Of a DNA stretch of 64,000 nt, positions 34,701 through 41,764 are shown piece after piece (the stretch's first letter is position 1; each line of letters opens with the position of its first letter). The notes beneath the pieces are model-generated. The model did not search any database. It saw only the letters and a list, made by a program, of their open reading frames with translations, and was not told the origin of the DNA. The DNA is from Paenibacillus_E sp042676385 (GTDB lineage: Bacteria; Bacillota; Bacilli; Paenibacillales; NBRC-103111): the NCBI RefSeq assembly GCF_042676385.1, contig NZ_JBHTHA010000023.1:1-64000 (forward strand), given 5' to 3'. The position numbers and the translations under genes are program-made.

Positions 34701-36115
34701 GGAGAGTTAAGGTTAGAGTTAAGGATGAAACCACTTGGTCGGCATGGTCAAACGAAGGATTTTTAGGTAGTCGTAGACCACCGGCAGTACAATTGACATT
34801 CCCAACCGGAACCTATGATAATCCAACACCTGTAACTGATTTGCGTCCTACAATCAGGTGGAATCAAAAGGACGAAGATACAGGAATGATTTCTTATCAG
34901 CAAATTCGGGTTTGGGCTGAGGATGGCACTACAGTAGTAGCTAGTGCTGACATTAGCGTTCCATATGCTAACCGAAGCAAACTGACGGACAGCTGGACAA
35001 TGAATGTTGATGCTCCAAGAGGATCTAAACTGAAAGTTCAACTCCGAGTTATGAATCAAAATTCCGTTTGGTCCGATTGGAGTAATATCGGTTGGATGAC
35101 CACGAATAGTCCTCCTACAGCAACTATGTTAGATCCGTCAGGAACGCAGTCTTCACCGACGATTTATAATACGACCAAACCAACTTTTAAATGGAAGCAA
35201 ACAGACCCTGATCTTAATACGGTCTTTAGTTATTTCCAAATTCAAGTGACCAATGAAGACAATACAGTCATGGTTCTGGATTCATCGGCGGTTGCTCAAA
35301 ATACCGGGGATGAAACTGGATCATGGAATGTTACTTCCGATCTTCCTGCAGGGCAAAAACTACGAGTCAGAGTCAGGGTTTATGATGGCTATGTATGGTC
35401 GGACTTTTCTGCGCAGACTTGGCTCTATATTAACAGAGCACCTGTCGCTGATTTTGATTGGTCCCCGAAACCAGTTTGGGAAGGTGACTTGGTTCAACTA
35501 AACAACGCATCATATGATTTGGATGGAGATCCGTTGACTTATGAATGGAAGATTCAAGAGCCAGATGGAATTATATACAAATTTACATCAAGGAACATAA
35601 CTCATCAATTTCACCAGCCAGGGAATTATAGGGTCACCTTAATGGTTTCGGATGGATATCTTGCTTCGACCCTAACAAAGTTCATCACGGCAGTGCCATT
35701 AACCATACAATCCGAGGTTAACTACACGGATGATTGGTTAAAACTTCATGAAAAAAGCGGTCACCAAACGGTGCTGACTCCAAAGGATTTTTATTCAGGT
35801 GAAATTTTTGTGGTGTCCAGCAGAAGTTCTCCCGCACCCGTCCTTGAAGTTACTTCATGGATTGACACTATAGGGCTAGATGGGCGCACTCTCTATGTAT
35901 CACAAATATTACCTGCATCTAGTGGGGATGCGACCCTGTTTCAAGGAGAATTGTTCGATCCGAAATTTCAGTCCTATACTGAGGGTTTGCCGCAGGGGTT
36001 ACAGCAGATTCATTTTAAGATCCGCTATCGAAACGGCGTCGTAAAAACAGAAGATATTCCTGTCCAAATCATTGGGAATGTCAATAAATCGGTTGGTGTC
36101 CATAGAGTACAGTAG
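28799..36115 (+). CDS. Giant secreted mosaic surface protein with CARDB, ConA-like and PKD modules
   Basis: 2438 aa starting with TTG 28799 behind AAGGGGAGGTGAT. The N-terminal signal region is LISVIMLIVMFFNSPSTLVF. Modules that can be seen: a CARDB-like domain (about 343-450, TGGADITTPFQAKVVIDGS); PKD-like regions (about 780-880, 1770-1870 and 2212-2300); a ConA/LamG-like jelly-roll (about 1536-1660, RYALEFDGVNAYLAEYVNG); and three consecutive Fn3/Ig-like repeats (about 1876, 1994, 2104) opening with NPPKAVLTFPTGS, RPPAVQLTFPTGT and NSPPTATMLDPSGT. I recognise no catalytic site, SLH, LPxTG or C-terminal TM. The SLH protein 34 nt upstream may anchor it. Its overall function, probably adhesion or surface scaffolding, is unknown. 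Confidence 0.85.
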   Translation: MRLNKTRKRARLISVIMLIVMFFNSPSTLVFGEALIKAFAATPVSITTPLSFSYGGASLVGDKYYSTSSYLSGGSINVTVPSGKVISKIIHGSQDITPPAAVGRNSYFGLVNDINGSSQDVVSIGNAAGTQGYYAWYRYMPGGSQGRNWYADVPDKNGNIVKISCGPDNFGPATYRNISSASTESINGYSMPTLPGCSTTDSNFSQLRALSLGATKDQPFTTSAGVNIPDSAVTNVVATSAQINTDLKQPIPGPDSYHSGYPRPEIISGIGVTPNTNDAGQYRVYFQQRFTDFDSANDSSRELGNPPNGAKVIVYYAAFVVDLAGKTYQYDNQVTVQYETPPNAPNLVVGAVTAPSCVEVNKATSFSFSFSNTGGADITTPFQAKVVIDGSTFQTYDYTGLAAGGSKTETFSKTFGGTSSYNVAVFVDTVTGESNTGDNNKSVTVTPQASCAATPIPEVVTGDFNIEKLTMPYGDSNTMFPVGVSVTGTSSGTTCAISQFGFIFEQDGIIRDYVGPASFSSTQGFSGPPYPGGMGEGSVNVKMKIVTTCGTTKVVGPKSFTITVAANNNPPFGSPGWFARGNTNNYPAIDEVVVDNYIDLGIIKDKSKTPEEPYDPEGDGFFPTWDFAGSSDPWIQNLGDKKNGYGFYEHDERFSNIKADVLGPHTVKMKLTDTRGAQSSWRSATINVVKPNPIAACDAPAQMKSNRPLAPSAINADKSRSPMGRTIDHSKDEWTNKQSTYTNNTGSDITVTVTLNKVYDSAGLASENSSSCNIVVHPDYPPIAKINAPTLGIRGEDFDVLNESYSPDGDNLTQTIWYVRYDANNDGVFDDATEPWTVVTGTLSKYVFHPTKVGKYKFKLRAIEEYGAWAEAESGVMDVINQAPEVSFDLSGNSPNPDPNPPQLYKASDVLKLWTLFATNTNSVLSKSPTYNWQNENEGLLSGAGKGKERQYIGANRISTPYGFGGATAYSSPFNDNGFGKNGVSIYKAMTSPNPGYSQPLLIPGPDGQPTTYVGGGTPIETDKVHLYFQLGDYSSSYSSGSTFYALNKNKIGRYQLDLVWSTGCSGCFSSGTYTHRWLDGNPYDYTLNYKNIPSSLVTVKTIPHYTNQTQDYTMNMSEAIEYGTVKFVYAEKTVYMLFTKDTPTKQIYDTSGDRDKTYTQWTYNSMACSFKALDGSLIGCFDVPGTNGSYTITLKDRIAKNDHLLFLFDSDGYYSSNGYFGNSFSEVDQYGNVVNTGTITGNNPWIPMTYEAKTTYWPSTNPASYSPPRYVNTSCSFNQSGGTPYKDRDGNTYFYEEKVCQAPDGSAMRGYTEWNMRAYPELGLGIYVAKYDKDYKIVWRARTGGNALYFSAAWNYDWSDNINTMIVNPLNNTIVTKTLYTVGGSYGDSRTIVNNTIDMTTGAVWGWGGPVVSGMSTAMHVDGAGNYVGGGNCPSNIYNQCADFSTGANRTLSGTVGFVSGATETVNQKGFSEYMGDGLLLSAWMYRSWVTGGGNPPYGETVYWIDKGPVAEAPAVTPRYQYGQFLSGPTASDADIMFNFKTDQVKIDTELFGFSFRMQDGMNRYALEFDGVNAYLAEYVNGVRTVISTSAYNIQDSKSYSVKIRTVGNTMNVWINKVNYFADIVDNTYAVRGKFGPFTNKSFVNFSAMTMKPYAEADLWNADYAIMDEQTGKADLKYDNVIFDDPEKDPMAGSFSWNYVHTPMFIDNGGVSPLSGKSFTSGQPTFDRVGKWDVSLKAKDDPYPIPKYKYPDMTFDAYRKNSNSFKKSIIVHRRPVAQFSLVMNSDGSVSWTDTSYDPDRYNVPTGHIEPGYETSRGIVERKYWFIAPDGTMSETKLDRITDSGTYTVGLQVKDEFGAWSWQETNTLDVGLKPNNPPKAVLTFPTGSKDTPDYLPVGSKPTITWNQTDIDPDTTYTGYEVFISQLTKNWMGQDIEYEGYGSGIKSFNTKAEMYSYLATIVGDVNSKWRVKVRVKDETTWSAWSNEGFLGSRRPPAVQLTFPTGTYDNPTPVTDLRPTIRWNQKDEDTGMISYQQIRVWAEDGTTVVASADISVPYANRSKLTDSWTMNVDAPRGSKLKVQLRVMNQNSVWSDWSNIGWMTTNSPPTATMLDPSGTQSSPTIYNTTKPTFKWKQTDPDLNTVFSYFQIQVTNEDNTVMVLDSSAVAQNTGDETGSWNVTSDLPAGQKLRVRVRVYDGYVWSDFSAQTWLYINRAPVADFDWSPKPVWEGDLVQLNNASYDLDGDPLTYEWKIQEPDGIIYKFTSRNITHQFHQPGNYRVTLMVSDGYLASTLTKFITAVPLTIQSEVNYTDDWLKLHEKSGHQTVLTPKDFYSGEIFVVSSRSSPAPVLEVTSWIDTIGLDGRTLYVSQILPASSGDATLFQGELFDPKFQSYTEGLPQGLQQIHFKIRYRNGVVKTEDIPVQIIGNVNKSVGVHRVQ

Positions 36116-36121
36116 TCTTGT

Positions 36122-36151
36122 GACAGTTATCTTCGGATAGCTGTCTTTTTT
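36122..36151 (+). terminator. UUCG-loop terminator after the giant gene
   Basis: GACAGTTATC (36122-36131), loop TTCG and GATAGCTGTC (36136-36145), followed by T6. Confidence 0.93.
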
Positions 36152-36161
36152 GTAAATAGGG

Positions 36162-36190
36162 TAAACAGGGGGCTAATCCTGTGGTACAAT
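36162..36190 (+). promoter_or_regulatory. Sigma-A promoter for the HAD gene
   Basis: TAAACA (36162-36167), a 17-bp spacer and TACAAT (36185-36190). Confidence 0.55.
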
Positions 36191-36226
36191 AGGTCGATAA
36201 AAAGAGAGTAAGGGAGAGAGGGAATC

Positions 36227-37027
36227 ATGAAGTTTAAATTAATTGCATTGGACGTGGATGGGACGCTGTTAAATGATCAATATGTGTTGACCGAGCGTAC
36301 CAAGCAAACGATTCAGGAAATTCATGATACAGGTTGTCACATTGTACTTTGTACAGGAAGAGCGCCGGCAAGTACTTTACCCATTCTCCAGGAACTTGGA
36401 CTTGAAGGAACCATGATCACCCATAATGGTGCGGCGACGGTACATGCAGATGAAAAGGGGCAATCATTAATAAATGAATTTGCCTTTTCCCTAACTGAGA
36501 TTCGGCCAATGCTGGATTATGCAAGGCGAGAAGGGATCCATTTTGATGTATGTACGCCTTTCAATATGTATATCGAAAAAATTGGAGATTACGAAAAGCA
36601 GATGTACAAAAAGTTCATGATTAATCCGAAACTTGTAACGGATGTGACTGAATTAGAATTGCCGATTGTGAAATTCACCCTATTTGCTCAACCTGATGTG
36701 TTGGATCGGGTACAAAAGGAATGGGAAGAGCAGCAATTATACGGCGATTTGCGAATGATCCGCAGCGGAGACTTGTTTATCGATGTGATGAGTGCAAAAG
36801 CTAACAAAGGGAATGCGTTGAAGGCGCTAGCGGTTTCATTGGAAATCGATGCTGAAGAAGTTATGGCTATCGGGAATTATTATAATGATTTGGAAATGAT
36901 AAAGTTTGCTGGACTGGGTATCGCTGTTGCAAACTCACCAGAAGATGTGAAAGAAGCCGCGGATGCGGTCACTGCTTCGAATAACGAAGATGGTGTGCAT
37001 GAGGCGATTGTGAAGTATTGTTTATAG
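36227..37027 (+). CDS. Cof-type HAD-superfamily phosphatase
   Basis: A 266-aa member of the HAD IIB (Cof) family, which dephosphorylates small phosphometabolites. Motif I is LDVDGTLL with the Asp nucleophile and motif II is LCTGR; a C2 cap and Lys (AKANKGNALKAL) follow. Motif IV reads AIGNYYNDLEM: the first Asp usual in GDxxND is Asn while the second Asp is kept. Both forms occur in the family as I recall, so activity is likely but may be altered. It has its own promoter and a terminator, between two surface-protein genes. Confidence 0.88.
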   Translation: MKFKLIALDVDGTLLNDQYVLTERTKQTIQEIHDTGCHIVLCTGRAPASTLPILQELGLEGTMITHNGAATVHADEKGQSLINEFAFSLTEIRPMLDYARREGIHFDVCTPFNMYIEKIGDYEKQMYKKFMINPKLVTDVTELELPIVKFTLFAQPDVLDRVQKEWEEQQLYGDLRMIRSGDLFIDVMSAKANKGNALKALAVSLEIDAEEVMAIGNYYNDLEMIKFAGLGIAVANSPEDVKEAADAVTASNNEDGVHEAIVKYCL

Positions 37028-37040
37028 GAATTGAACACGG

Positions 37041-37066
37041 AAAATCCTCGATTTATGAGGATTTTT
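37041..37066 (+). terminator. Terminator after the HAD gene
   Basis: AAAATCCTC (37041-37049) pairs perfectly with GAGGATTTT (37057-37065). It lies before the true start of the next gene, which argues against earlier in-frame starts there. Confidence 0.85.
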
Positions 37067-37100
37067 GTCGTTTTAGGGGGTTCTTCCAGAATATTACCTA

Positions 37101-37109
37101 TGGTAGAAT
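37101..37109 (+). promoter_or_regulatory. Extended -10 promoter of the secreted-protein gene
   Basis: TGGTAGAAT (37101-37109), an extended -10 box, with a weak TTCTTC at -35 (37081-37086). The same TATGGTAGAAT string occurs upstream of the gene at 55120. Confidence 0.5.
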
Positions 37110-37141
37110 GGAAGAAAGACTTTAGATACGGTGGTGTGAAA

Positions 37142-38875
37142 ATGGAAAGAGAGAAAAAGGCATTTTGTAAGAAGGAAAAAATAGCGGGGATTGTTGCGAG
37201 TGCAGCCATTGCTGCGGTTCCATTTTTGGTGACTCCTGCGGAACATGGGTACGCGGAAGCAAGTGGAAGTCCTTCAAGTAGTCCAACAACGACTCCAACC
37301 CCGATTCATAAGATCCATACTATTTTTCTCCCGGAACATGGAACAAAAAATATAGATTTAGCATCGCTGTACGATGGATCTGATTTTCAAGTTACGAGCA
37401 CTGATCCAAATGTTGCTGACTGGAACAAAGCATTTCTTCAAAAAGGACTTTTACGAATTAATGGTAATTCATCAAAAGGTTCAGCTGCGAAATCAACTTT
37501 TACTGTGACTTTAGATAAGACTGAAGATTCGAATACCAAGCAATACATTGACACTTTCGACGTAATTGTTGTTTCCGATATGGATAATAAGTTCACGATT
37601 ACAAATACAGTTAAAGTCCTGCAAGCAATCCCAGAGAGTTTTGAGAATAAAACTAAAGTTCAAGAGCTTCTTAGTAATATTGATCCTCAAAGCATCGATA
37701 AACCAGATCCATATAACAGAGAAGGGAATCTTGCGCCTGTTCAAATAAACAATGCCGGTGCATTCCATTCAGTAGTTGGAAAGGAAGTTGAAGTAGATTC
37801 TTTAGGTATTAATAATTTAGTTGGCATATACCAAAACTATTTCGATATTAATTCATTTTATCAGGATCCAGATGGCAACTCTGAGGGATTTAATGAATTA
37901 AAAGCAATCTTTGTTCCTGTTAACGAAAATAGCAATGTTCAAGTGATCACTAACGTTGATGGAAACCAAACGCTAAAATTTGTCAAACCGGGAAAGGCAT
38001 CTCTTGATGTCTTGGTTCTTGACGGCAATGGAGGTGTTACTCTTGGTAAAGTTGATTTTGAAATCGATGCTTCAGAGGTGTATGAAATTGACAAAAATAC
38101 ATCTGTTAAATTGAATCTCGCGGACGTTTTCTCAGTCTCCAGTAGTGCTATTACACATTATGATTCCGAGATATTGGAATACGAAAACACAGATGGTGAA
38201 AGCAATGAAGAGTATGACGGTGTCAAAGTTATTAACGGGAATACGTTTGAGTTTGCGCCAATAAACACCATTTATAAAATTAGAGCTATGCATGGTGACA
38301 CTGAAGTTGAATCTAAGATTTTCGTTGTGAAAAATAATAGTGAATTAAACGATAATTTCCTTGGCGATCGTGGAATTTATCAAGGAAGCAAGCTGGAAGT
38401 AAATCTGCCTCAAATGTTCCCTACATTAACAGGTGCCACTGTACAATACTCGGTTTATCAAGAATATCCTTCTGTAACAGGAATTACTTACAGAGAAGAA
38501 GATGATAACACATGGCTTTTCGAAGGTGTAAAAGGTGTAGAAGGTGAAGAACAGACCTCTGCATTCTCTGTTGTGGCCAAGGATTCGTTGAATCATATAA
38601 CATATGTAGATAAATTAAACCTAACACTTGTACCAAGAATGAATAGTCGTTCCACGATATATCCTCAGGATCTGTTTGACTGGGATATTGAAGGAAACTT
38701 TGTAAAGGTAGGGGCAGAGGGCTCTGATATCGATGTTAAATTAGAAACGGACAGCGGGATTTATGTGGATGTTACGGGAAATCCAACAGAATCCACGAAT
38801 GTTACTTTGGGAATATACAATAATGATAAGTTGAAGGCTAAGTATCGCATACCTTTTAATAACGGTATACAATGA
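37142..38875 (+). CDS. Secreted protein of unknown function, AT-rich gene
   Basis: 577 aa from ATG 37142. A signal-like segment (IAGIVASAAIAAVPFLVTPA) and a Ser/Thr/Pro stretch (PSSSPTTTPTPI) are followed by beta-rich sequence with repeated short strands and Asn/Asp-rich turns (LDVLVLDGNGGVTLGKVDFE). I recognise no family, catalytic motif, SLH domain or anchor. The gene is clearly more AT-rich than its neighbours. Its TGA overlaps the next ATG by 4 bases (ATGA at 38872), so it is translationally coupled to a glycosyltransferase, which makes it a candidate surface protein and perhaps substrate. Confidence 0.75.
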   Translation: MEREKKAFCKKEKIAGIVASAAIAAVPFLVTPAEHGYAEASGSPSSSPTTTPTPIHKIHTIFLPEHGTKNIDLASLYDGSDFQVTSTDPNVADWNKAFLQKGLLRINGNSSKGSAAKSTFTVTLDKTEDSNTKQYIDTFDVIVVSDMDNKFTITNTVKVLQAIPESFENKTKVQELLSNIDPQSIDKPDPYNREGNLAPVQINNAGAFHSVVGKEVEVDSLGINNLVGIYQNYFDINSFYQDPDGNSEGFNELKAIFVPVNENSNVQVITNVDGNQTLKFVKPGKASLDVLVLDGNGGVTLGKVDFEIDASEVYEIDKNTSVKLNLADVFSVSSSAITHYDSEILEYENTDGESNEEYDGVKVINGNTFEFAPINTIYKIRAMHGDTEVESKIFVVKNNSELNDNFLGDRGIYQGSKLEVNLPQMFPTLTGATVQYSVYQEYPSVTGITYREEDDNTWLFEGVKGVEGEEQTSAFSVVAKDSLNHITYVDKLNLTLVPRMNSRSTIYPQDLFDWDIEGNFVKVGAEGSDIDVKLETDSGIYVDVTGNPTESTNVTLGIYNNDKLKAKYRIPFNNGIQ

Positions 38876-40305
38876 GCCATAGCACCACCCCCATCATCGA
38901 ACATCTAAAACAGCATAGATACAAAGAAGCAGAGCTTGCAGCCAAAGATCAAATTCGCGCAAATCCGCTCATCGCCCAAAACTGGGTATTCCTTGGGGAA
39001 GCGCTCATGCATCAAGGTTATGGCAGCGCCGCTAAAATAGTGTTTCAGCGCGCGTGGCTGCTTGACCCGGAGGCAACTTGGGTGGATCCGGTTTGGGAAG
39101 CGTTGGACTCTATTCCCGAAGGGGATGAGCGAGTGGATATCGAAGGGTTGCTGCATGTGAGAAAGGCAACGATCACAGCAGGAATCATCTCGTACAATAT
39201 GGAGAACACGATTGAACGCTGCCTGGATTCCCTTGAAGGCGCTGTGGACCAGATTGTATTGATTGATTGTTCCACAGATCGTACTAAAGAGTTGGCTTCC
39301 AGGTATTCGAATGTAACGATTGTTCCTTACGCATGGGAAGATGACTTTGCAGCTGCCCGGAACGCAGGGCTTCCGCATATGAGTACGGACTGGGTGTTCT
39401 GGATCGATGCAGATGAATATCTTGTCAAAGAAGATATTGCCGCTGTGCGAGAAGCGATTGGTGTTTTTCATGATACGCAACAACCGGCTATCCTTTGCTT
39501 ATGGCAGATCAATATCATTCAAGGGACAGCCAAACATAATTTCGCACAGGCTCGACTGTTTCCCCTTCGCCGCGGCCTTCGTTACTGGGGGCGGGTTCAT
39601 GAACAGGTCGGAACGAAATCTGGTGTTTATCATGACGACGTGTTACGTCACAAGGTCAAGATTAGAGTGTTGCACGATGGTTATGAACCAGAGGTTATGG
39701 AAAGCAAACAGAAAATTGAGCGTAATCTGAAGCTCCTTCGCATGATGATTCAAAGTGAGCCTGATAACCCAGCATGGTGGTTTTACTTGGGAAGAGAACT
39801 CCTGGGAACAGGTGATGAGCAGCAAGCGCTTCATGCTCTTAATGAAGCAGAACTATTAGCCAAAGTACATCCTCATTTCGGTAGATTGCTGGATATTTAT
39901 AAATATATGATGGGCATTTATTTCCGAGGAAATGACTGGGGACAAACGGAAGCTGTTTGTAAAAAAGCATTGGCGTATCAAGCGGATTTCCCGGATGCTC
40001 ACTACATGCTTGCACAGGTTCGCATGAGACTGGCGGATCAGCTTTATCACGAGGCGCGGGTTGGTTTGAAGAAGTCGATTGAGTCATTCCATACATACCG
40101 CAATATTGTTTCGCCAGATCATGAAATCGCCGAGTGGAAGGCGGATCTGGCGATGGCGGAGCTAGCTGAGCGGGCAGGGAAACCTTCAGTTGCGAGATCT
40201 ATGTATATGAATTTGATAAAAAGCTACCCCAAGCATGCAAAGAAGGTGACTAAGCGCCTTACCGCCATCGAAGCCGAACGCCTGCGACTCAATCAAATAC
40301 CATAA
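38872..40305 (+). CDS. TPR-containing family 2 glycosyltransferase
   Basis: A 477-aa cytoplasmic protein. The N-terminal 60 residues form a TPR pair (YKEAELAAKDQIRANPL, WVFLGEALMHQGYGSAA). The GT-A core at about 97-300 has TAGIISYNMENTIERCLDSL, VLIDCSTDRTKELA, FAAARNAGL and the metal-binding IDADEY. A C-terminal TPR array (about 300-470) follows. The family includes SunS-like enzymes that glycosylate peptides and enzymes that build surface glycans. The start overlaps the secreted-protein stop by 4 nt, suggesting coupled expression and a role in glycosylating surface protein; that role is an inference. Confidence 0.86.
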   Translation: MSHSTTPIIEHLKQHRYKEAELAAKDQIRANPLIAQNWVFLGEALMHQGYGSAAKIVFQRAWLLDPEATWVDPVWEALDSIPEGDERVDIEGLLHVRKATITAGIISYNMENTIERCLDSLEGAVDQIVLIDCSTDRTKELASRYSNVTIVPYAWEDDFAAARNAGLPHMSTDWVFWIDADEYLVKEDIAAVREAIGVFHDTQQPAILCLWQINIIQGTAKHNFAQARLFPLRRGLRYWGRVHEQVGTKSGVYHDDVLRHKVKIRVLHDGYEPEVMESKQKIERNLKLLRMMIQSEPDNPAWWFYLGRELLGTGDEQQALHALNEAELLAKVHPHFGRLLDIYKYMMGIYFRGNDWGQTEAVCKKALAYQADFPDAHYMLAQVRMRLADQLYHEARVGLKKSIESFHTYRNIVSPDHEIAEWKADLAMAELAERAGKPSVARSMYMNLIKSYPKHAKKVTKRLTAIEAERLRLNQIP

Positions 40306-40315
40306 CCAATCACAA

Positions 40316-40359
40316 AAAGAGACTGTCCATTGTCATCGATATGACTGGACGGTCTCTTT
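40316..40359 (+). terminator. Terminator after the glycosyltransferase gene
   Basis: A long stem AAAGAGACTGTCCA...TGGACGGTCTCTTT with inner GTCAT/ATGAC and a short CGAT loop. The flanks are A- and T-rich. Confidence 0.85.
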
Positions 40360-40394
40360 GATGTAAGTATCCGGATTAACCTGAAGAACAGGTC

Positions 40395-40484
40395 TTATAG
40401 AAGAAAAGAGCGAGAAATGATGACTAGCAGAATAAAAAGCACTAGGATGGCACCGGTGGATGTGTAAGCTCCAGTAGCAGACAT
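40395..40484 (-). CDS. YjcZ-family-like sporulation microprotein, 29 aa
   Basis: A 29-codon frame from ATG 40484 behind AAGGAGG. It encodes MSATGAYTSTGAILVLFILL and then VIISRSFLL: a Gly/Thr head followed by a hydrophobic helix. This layout matches YjcZ-type sporulation proteins of Bacilli (ILVLFILLVII core). The family assignment rests on the pattern; the ribosome binding site makes it likely to be translated. Confidence 0.72.
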   Translation of the reverse strand: MSATGAYTSTGAILVLFILLVIISRSFLL

Positions 40485-40633
40485 TTGACTACCTCCTTCA
40501 TTTGAATAGTTAGTTTACTATATGACCTTCTGGACGAATGCGTATAGACGTTTATCCTGATTACTCATATTTTGGGCGGATGTGGGACATTCTACAGGGG
40601 AATGAGTAATCTGTAGAGGAGGCGAGTCAAGTC

Positions 40634-41704
40634 GTGGCTAGTATCTTGCTTAGACCAGACCTGAAAACTGCAGGCGGCGAAGTCTGCGATATTATGTGCA
40701 ATGAAGAGTTTGTCGGAACGTTAACGTTAGTCTACAGGGAGTCTGATCGACTCGCAGGTTCGGTTCAACTGGAACAGCAGTCCATTTCCGCAGCGGACAA
40801 GCAGCAGGTGTATAGCTTTCTGCAAACTTATGTTCAGAATTTGGTAGATGCGCTGGGGATCAGAGAGTGCGAGGTGCTTGTCACGTACAGTGACTATGAT
40901 TTTATAATCGCCACAGATCATGCCATGCAGCAATCTTCGTCTGAATGGGAATCGAACGATTATCGCATGCATGATGACGAGGTGGATTATGAATGGGTCC
41001 GAGATGAAAATCGATTCGATGACATTGATCCTGAAACCAATCAAGAACTTGACATGGTTCAAGAACGTAAGGGGCAGTTGGGTTATGAACTTGTCATTGT
41101 GGGCGAGAAGAGGAACCGAGTGGAGTATCACATCTATGATAAGGAATCAGAGATGGTAGCTGAGGCCATTCTCCATGTATATGGTTCGGAAATCGTAGGA
41201 GATATCGAATGGCGATTTGACCCTTTTGATGAAGAGATGGATCATGTTGCGGAGTTAATTGTTGCGGATTTCGATGAGGATGAAACGGATACGTTTATTA
41301 TTAATATGAGTTTCAATGATGAAATCATTGAAACGATTGAGCTTACACATGTCAATTTACTTGAAACAGAGGAATCGGTAAGCTCCGAATTGCCAACGTT
41401 GAATCGAGATGATTATTCGATTATATTGGCCAGGGATGACGGGGATACGCTTACATATGAAATTTATCAGCAATCTTATGGCGGACTTCCGATCGGTACG
41501 GCCACAGTCGATATCAGCGAGCATCAATTAACAGGATTTATTGATTTCCGGGAGCCAGGGGATTCGGATGATCGGGAATTGATCGCAACGCTGCTGTTGG
41601 AGGAACTGGATAAAGAACAAGATTACGAAACGCTGAATCTCTCCATGCTCTACAGAAATAAGCTGATCGACGAAATTTTGTTCGAAACGGAACATATCCA
41701 TTGA
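40634..41704 (+). CDS. Acidic cytoplasmic protein with repeated modules
   Basis: 356 aa starting with GTG 40634 behind GAGGAGGCG. It has no signal peptide and is very rich in Asp/Glu. Three related modules can be seen: residues about 5-100 (LVYRESDRLAGSVQLEQ), 145-235 (GYELVIVGEKRNRVEYHIYD, ending DTFIINMSFNDEIIETIEL) and 260-350 (DYSIILARDDGDTLTYEIYQ, ending ETLNLSMLYRNKLIDEILFE). The last two share the pattern short beta strands, acidic helix, then NxSxxxxxxIIEx. I recognise no family. It is monocistronic, ending at a strong terminator. Confidence 0.75.
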   Translation: MASILLRPDLKTAGGEVCDIMCNEEFVGTLTLVYRESDRLAGSVQLEQQSISAADKQQVYSFLQTYVQNLVDALGIRECEVLVTYSDYDFIIATDHAMQQSSSEWESNDYRMHDDEVDYEWVRDENRFDDIDPETNQELDMVQERKGQLGYELVIVGEKRNRVEYHIYDKESEMVAEAILHVYGSEIVGDIEWRFDPFDEEMDHVAELIVADFDEDETDTFIINMSFNDEIIETIELTHVNLLETEESVSSELPTLNRDDYSIILARDDGDTLTYEIYQQSYGGLPIGTATVDISEHQLTGFIDFREPGDSDDRELIATLLLEELDKEQDYETLNLSMLYRNKLIDEILFETEHIH

Positions 41705-41713
41705 ATATGAGAT

Positions 41714-41760
41714 AAAAAGCATGAGCTCCCACTTGTCAACTGTGAGAGCCATGCTTTTTT
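41714..41760. terminator. Bidirectional terminator between convergent genes
   Basis: AAAAAGCAT...ATGCTTTTTT with inner CTC/GAG and CAC/GTG pairs, between the acidic-protein gene and the minus-strand nitroreductase gene. Confidence 0.88.
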
Positions 41761-41764
41761 ATCA

